The notes beneath the pieces are model-generated. The model ran no database searches. It worked only from the letters and a program-made list of their open reading frames with translations, and was not told the origin of the DNA. Shown here in pieces: positions 62,725-64,000 of a stretch of 64,000 nucleotides of DNA. The stretch is from Malonomonas rubra DSM 5091 (GTDB lineage: Bacteria > Desulfobacterota > Desulfuromonadia > Desulfuromonadales > Geopsychrobacteraceae). Each line of letters starts with the position of its first letter. Within the stretch, counting starts at the first letter, position 1. A program made the translations under genes and the position numbers. Location: assembly GCF_900142125.1 (NCBI RefSeq), contig NZ_FQZT01000004.1, forward strand, positions 124,001 through 188,000, read 5' to 3'.

Positions 62725-64000
62725 CTGGCGGTAAACTCCACCAATATCATGCCGCAAAATTTATCCTGCCGATAAACTTCGAGTCGATAGATCCGACCAT
62801 CGTTATCGACAGAATAGTTGCTGTTGCAGGCCGCTAGAGTGATCTCCTGACCGCTGTCATCTCTGGTGTTCTCCTGATGCTGATAACCGATCAGGTTGAC
62901 GCGATAGTCTTCTGAGGGCTGCAGAAGAATCTTATCTTTAACTTTGATGTGGTCACCGAGGGCAATGTCTGCTACTCGCTTGTCAATTTGCGCCTGTATT
63001 TCCTGCAGGCTGTCATCATATGTCACATAGTAGGGATCCAGGTAGGAGAAGCGGTTGTTGCCGAAATAGATGCGGTAGCGCTCGCCGTCTTTTCTCACGC
63101 TGACCAGCGGATTGTCAGCGCTGTAGCTCAGCGGTATGCCTTTTTCCAGCGGGAAGTGTTTCAGCTCCGGCCGCATGTTAGTCAGTTGCAGCTTGATTCT
63201 GCCGTCCGCCAGATCCAGTTCGATATCCTCGGTCAGCGCTTTTTTCACCGCTTTCGGGGTGAGCGGGAAATCACGCTCGAAATCGATGCCGATTTCGGCG
63301 AAATAGGCCTCTAACGCAGTCAACAGGTAGTACACACGCTGGTGGGTTGGCAGGCATTTGCTCGCTTCCAGGCCGATCGCTGGTTTGCCCTTACGCAAGG
63401 CGTAGTAGGTGAGAGATTTCTGCATCACCTTGTCGGAGGTCGCTGTGTGGGTGTTTTTGACATGAAAACGGTGCTCGGCGTGCAACAGCATTTGGTTGAT
63501 CCGCTCAGTTGCCTTGCCGCTGAGCATCTCAAGCTGGCCAAACTTTGCCCCGATGAGTTCCGCCTGATCGATGACGCTGCTTTGCCCCCAGCGGCTGGGC
63601 TTGCGTTTGCTCGACTGGCGCTGCGGTGAATAATAGCCACTGCCGTCGTGCAGGTTGAGGATCAGATCAACCTGCGGGTCGGTGATCAGTTTTTTGATCT
63701 TTTGGACAAGAGCGTAATCCCTGTCCGATTTATCGAGGCCGTTGAATTTATAGTTCATGTCGCCGTACCAGCCGTGCGCCCGGCGCAAAATACTGGTGCG
63801 GTTGAGGTCGGGCACGATCCACAGCTGCCCCGTTCTTAAACGATAGCGGGTGGCGAGAAGCGCGGCAGCATTGAATCCGCCCGGTTCGTCACCGTGGATA
63901 CCGCCGATGACTAGCAGCGTCGGCCCCGGTTTGTCGCTGTTCAGTGTTTTCAGGGTAAAGTCTTCAGCAAGGCAGAAGGCCGGCAACAGAAGCAGGAAGA
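62721..64000 (-). CDS. Exported M14/AstE-like metallopeptidase or deacylase (5' end outside window)
   Basis: About 426 codons are visible, entering from the right edge. The first visible residues are the hydrophobic end of a signal peptide (FLLLLPAFCLA, then EDF), so the start lies beyond 64000. Zinc-site motifs are GGIHGDEPGG and NLHDGSGYY, as in the zinc carboxypeptidase/succinylglutamate desuccinylase superfamily. The C-terminal third is a beta-rich region. A periplasmic peptidase or amidase is likely; substrate unknown. It is the second M14-like hydrolase within 5 kb, after the AstE-like protein. Confidence 0.85.
   Translation of the reverse strand, partial: FLLLLPAFCLAEDFTLKTLNSDKPGPTLLVIGGIHGDEPGGFNAAALLATRYRLRTGQLWIVPDLNRTSILRRAHGWYGDMNYKFNGLDKSDRDYALVQKIKKLITDPQVDLILNLHDGSGYYSPQRQSSKRKPSRWGQSSVIDQAELIGAKFGQLEMLSGKATERINQMLLHAEHRFHVKNTHTATSDKVMQKSLTYYALRKGKPAIGLEASKCLPTHQRVYYLLTALEAYFAEIGIDFERDFPLTPKAVKKALTEDIELDLADGRIKLQLTNMRPELKHFPLEKGIPLSYSADNPLVSVRKDGERYRIYFGNNRFSYLDPYYVTYDDSLQEIQAQIDKRVADIALGDHIKVKDKILLQPSEDYRVNLIGYQHQENTRDDSGQEITLAACNSNYSVDNDGRIYRLEVYRQDKFCGMILVEFTAR

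Overview
The window reads as a chromosomal segment of an anaerobic, motile Gram-negative bacterium, most likely a Desulfuromonadales (Geobacter/Desulfuromonas/Pelobacter-type) deltaproteobacterium. This is an inference from gene content: an outer-membrane porin, PilT, a chemoreceptor, a B12-dependent methylmalonyl-CoA mutase operon, two [NiFe] hydrogenases with their Hyp maturation genes, sigma-54 control, and many two-component proteins. No rRNA, tRNA, CRISPR array, prophage or plasmid origin was seen. Genes run off both ends: an FG-GAP-type exported protein on the left and an M14-type metallopeptidase on the right.

Layout. 1-3.3 kb: exported FG-GAP/VCBS-like protein, porin with a sigma-54-like promoter, and an AT-rich gap. 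3.3-8.2 kb: methylmalonyl-CoA module (mutase, MeaB chaperone, epimerase) behind an XRE-cupin regulator; each of its three gene junctions holds one copy of a CACCAAG inverted-repeat element, and one copy encloses a GxxExxY (PD-(D/E)XK-like) gene. 8.6-10.9 kb: CIRCE-controlled groESL. 11-16.7 kb: PP-loop tRNA-thiolation-like protein, pilT, moaA, tatA, chemoreceptor. 16.9-20.8 kb: a cytoplasmic group-3-type [NiFe] hydrogenase in three overlapping genes, with diaphorase-like beta and gamma parts fused and a large subunit lacking the usual cleavable tail. 21.4-32.3 kb: a membrane-bound periplasmic Hyb-type uptake hydrogenase in the order large-protease-small-hybA-hybB, a sigma-54 activator gene just upstream, and a divergent hypABCDE operon without hypF. 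32.4-38.7 kb: ferritin-like protein, GAF histidine kinase, DksA-type protein, moaC, radA, a J-domain protein.

38.8-48.2 kb: a five-gene operon of circularly permuted ATP-grasp, alpha-E and transglutaminase-like proteins, in effect a doubled predicted peptide-ligation system. 48.5-55.5 kb: B12-radical SAM protein, RNase G and a hybrid histidine kinase. 55.5-61.5 kb: a second ATP-grasp system (RimB-like retropepsin, RimK, AstE-like deacylase) run together with corA and a large MscS channel. 61.7-64 kb: an IS200-type (RAYT-like) protein that has lost both catalytic signatures and carries a DnaA-IV-like C-terminal domain, then the truncated peptidase.

How they fit. The hydrogenase region is a coherent regulon: a -24/-12 promoter, paired GTATAC boxes upstream of it, and the adjacent activator gene with a box in its own promoter region. 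The mutase operon is the substrate for the repeat-element story. Two unrelated ATP-grasp amide-ligase modules in one window suggest a peptide-tailing theme whose substrates cannot be read from the sequence.
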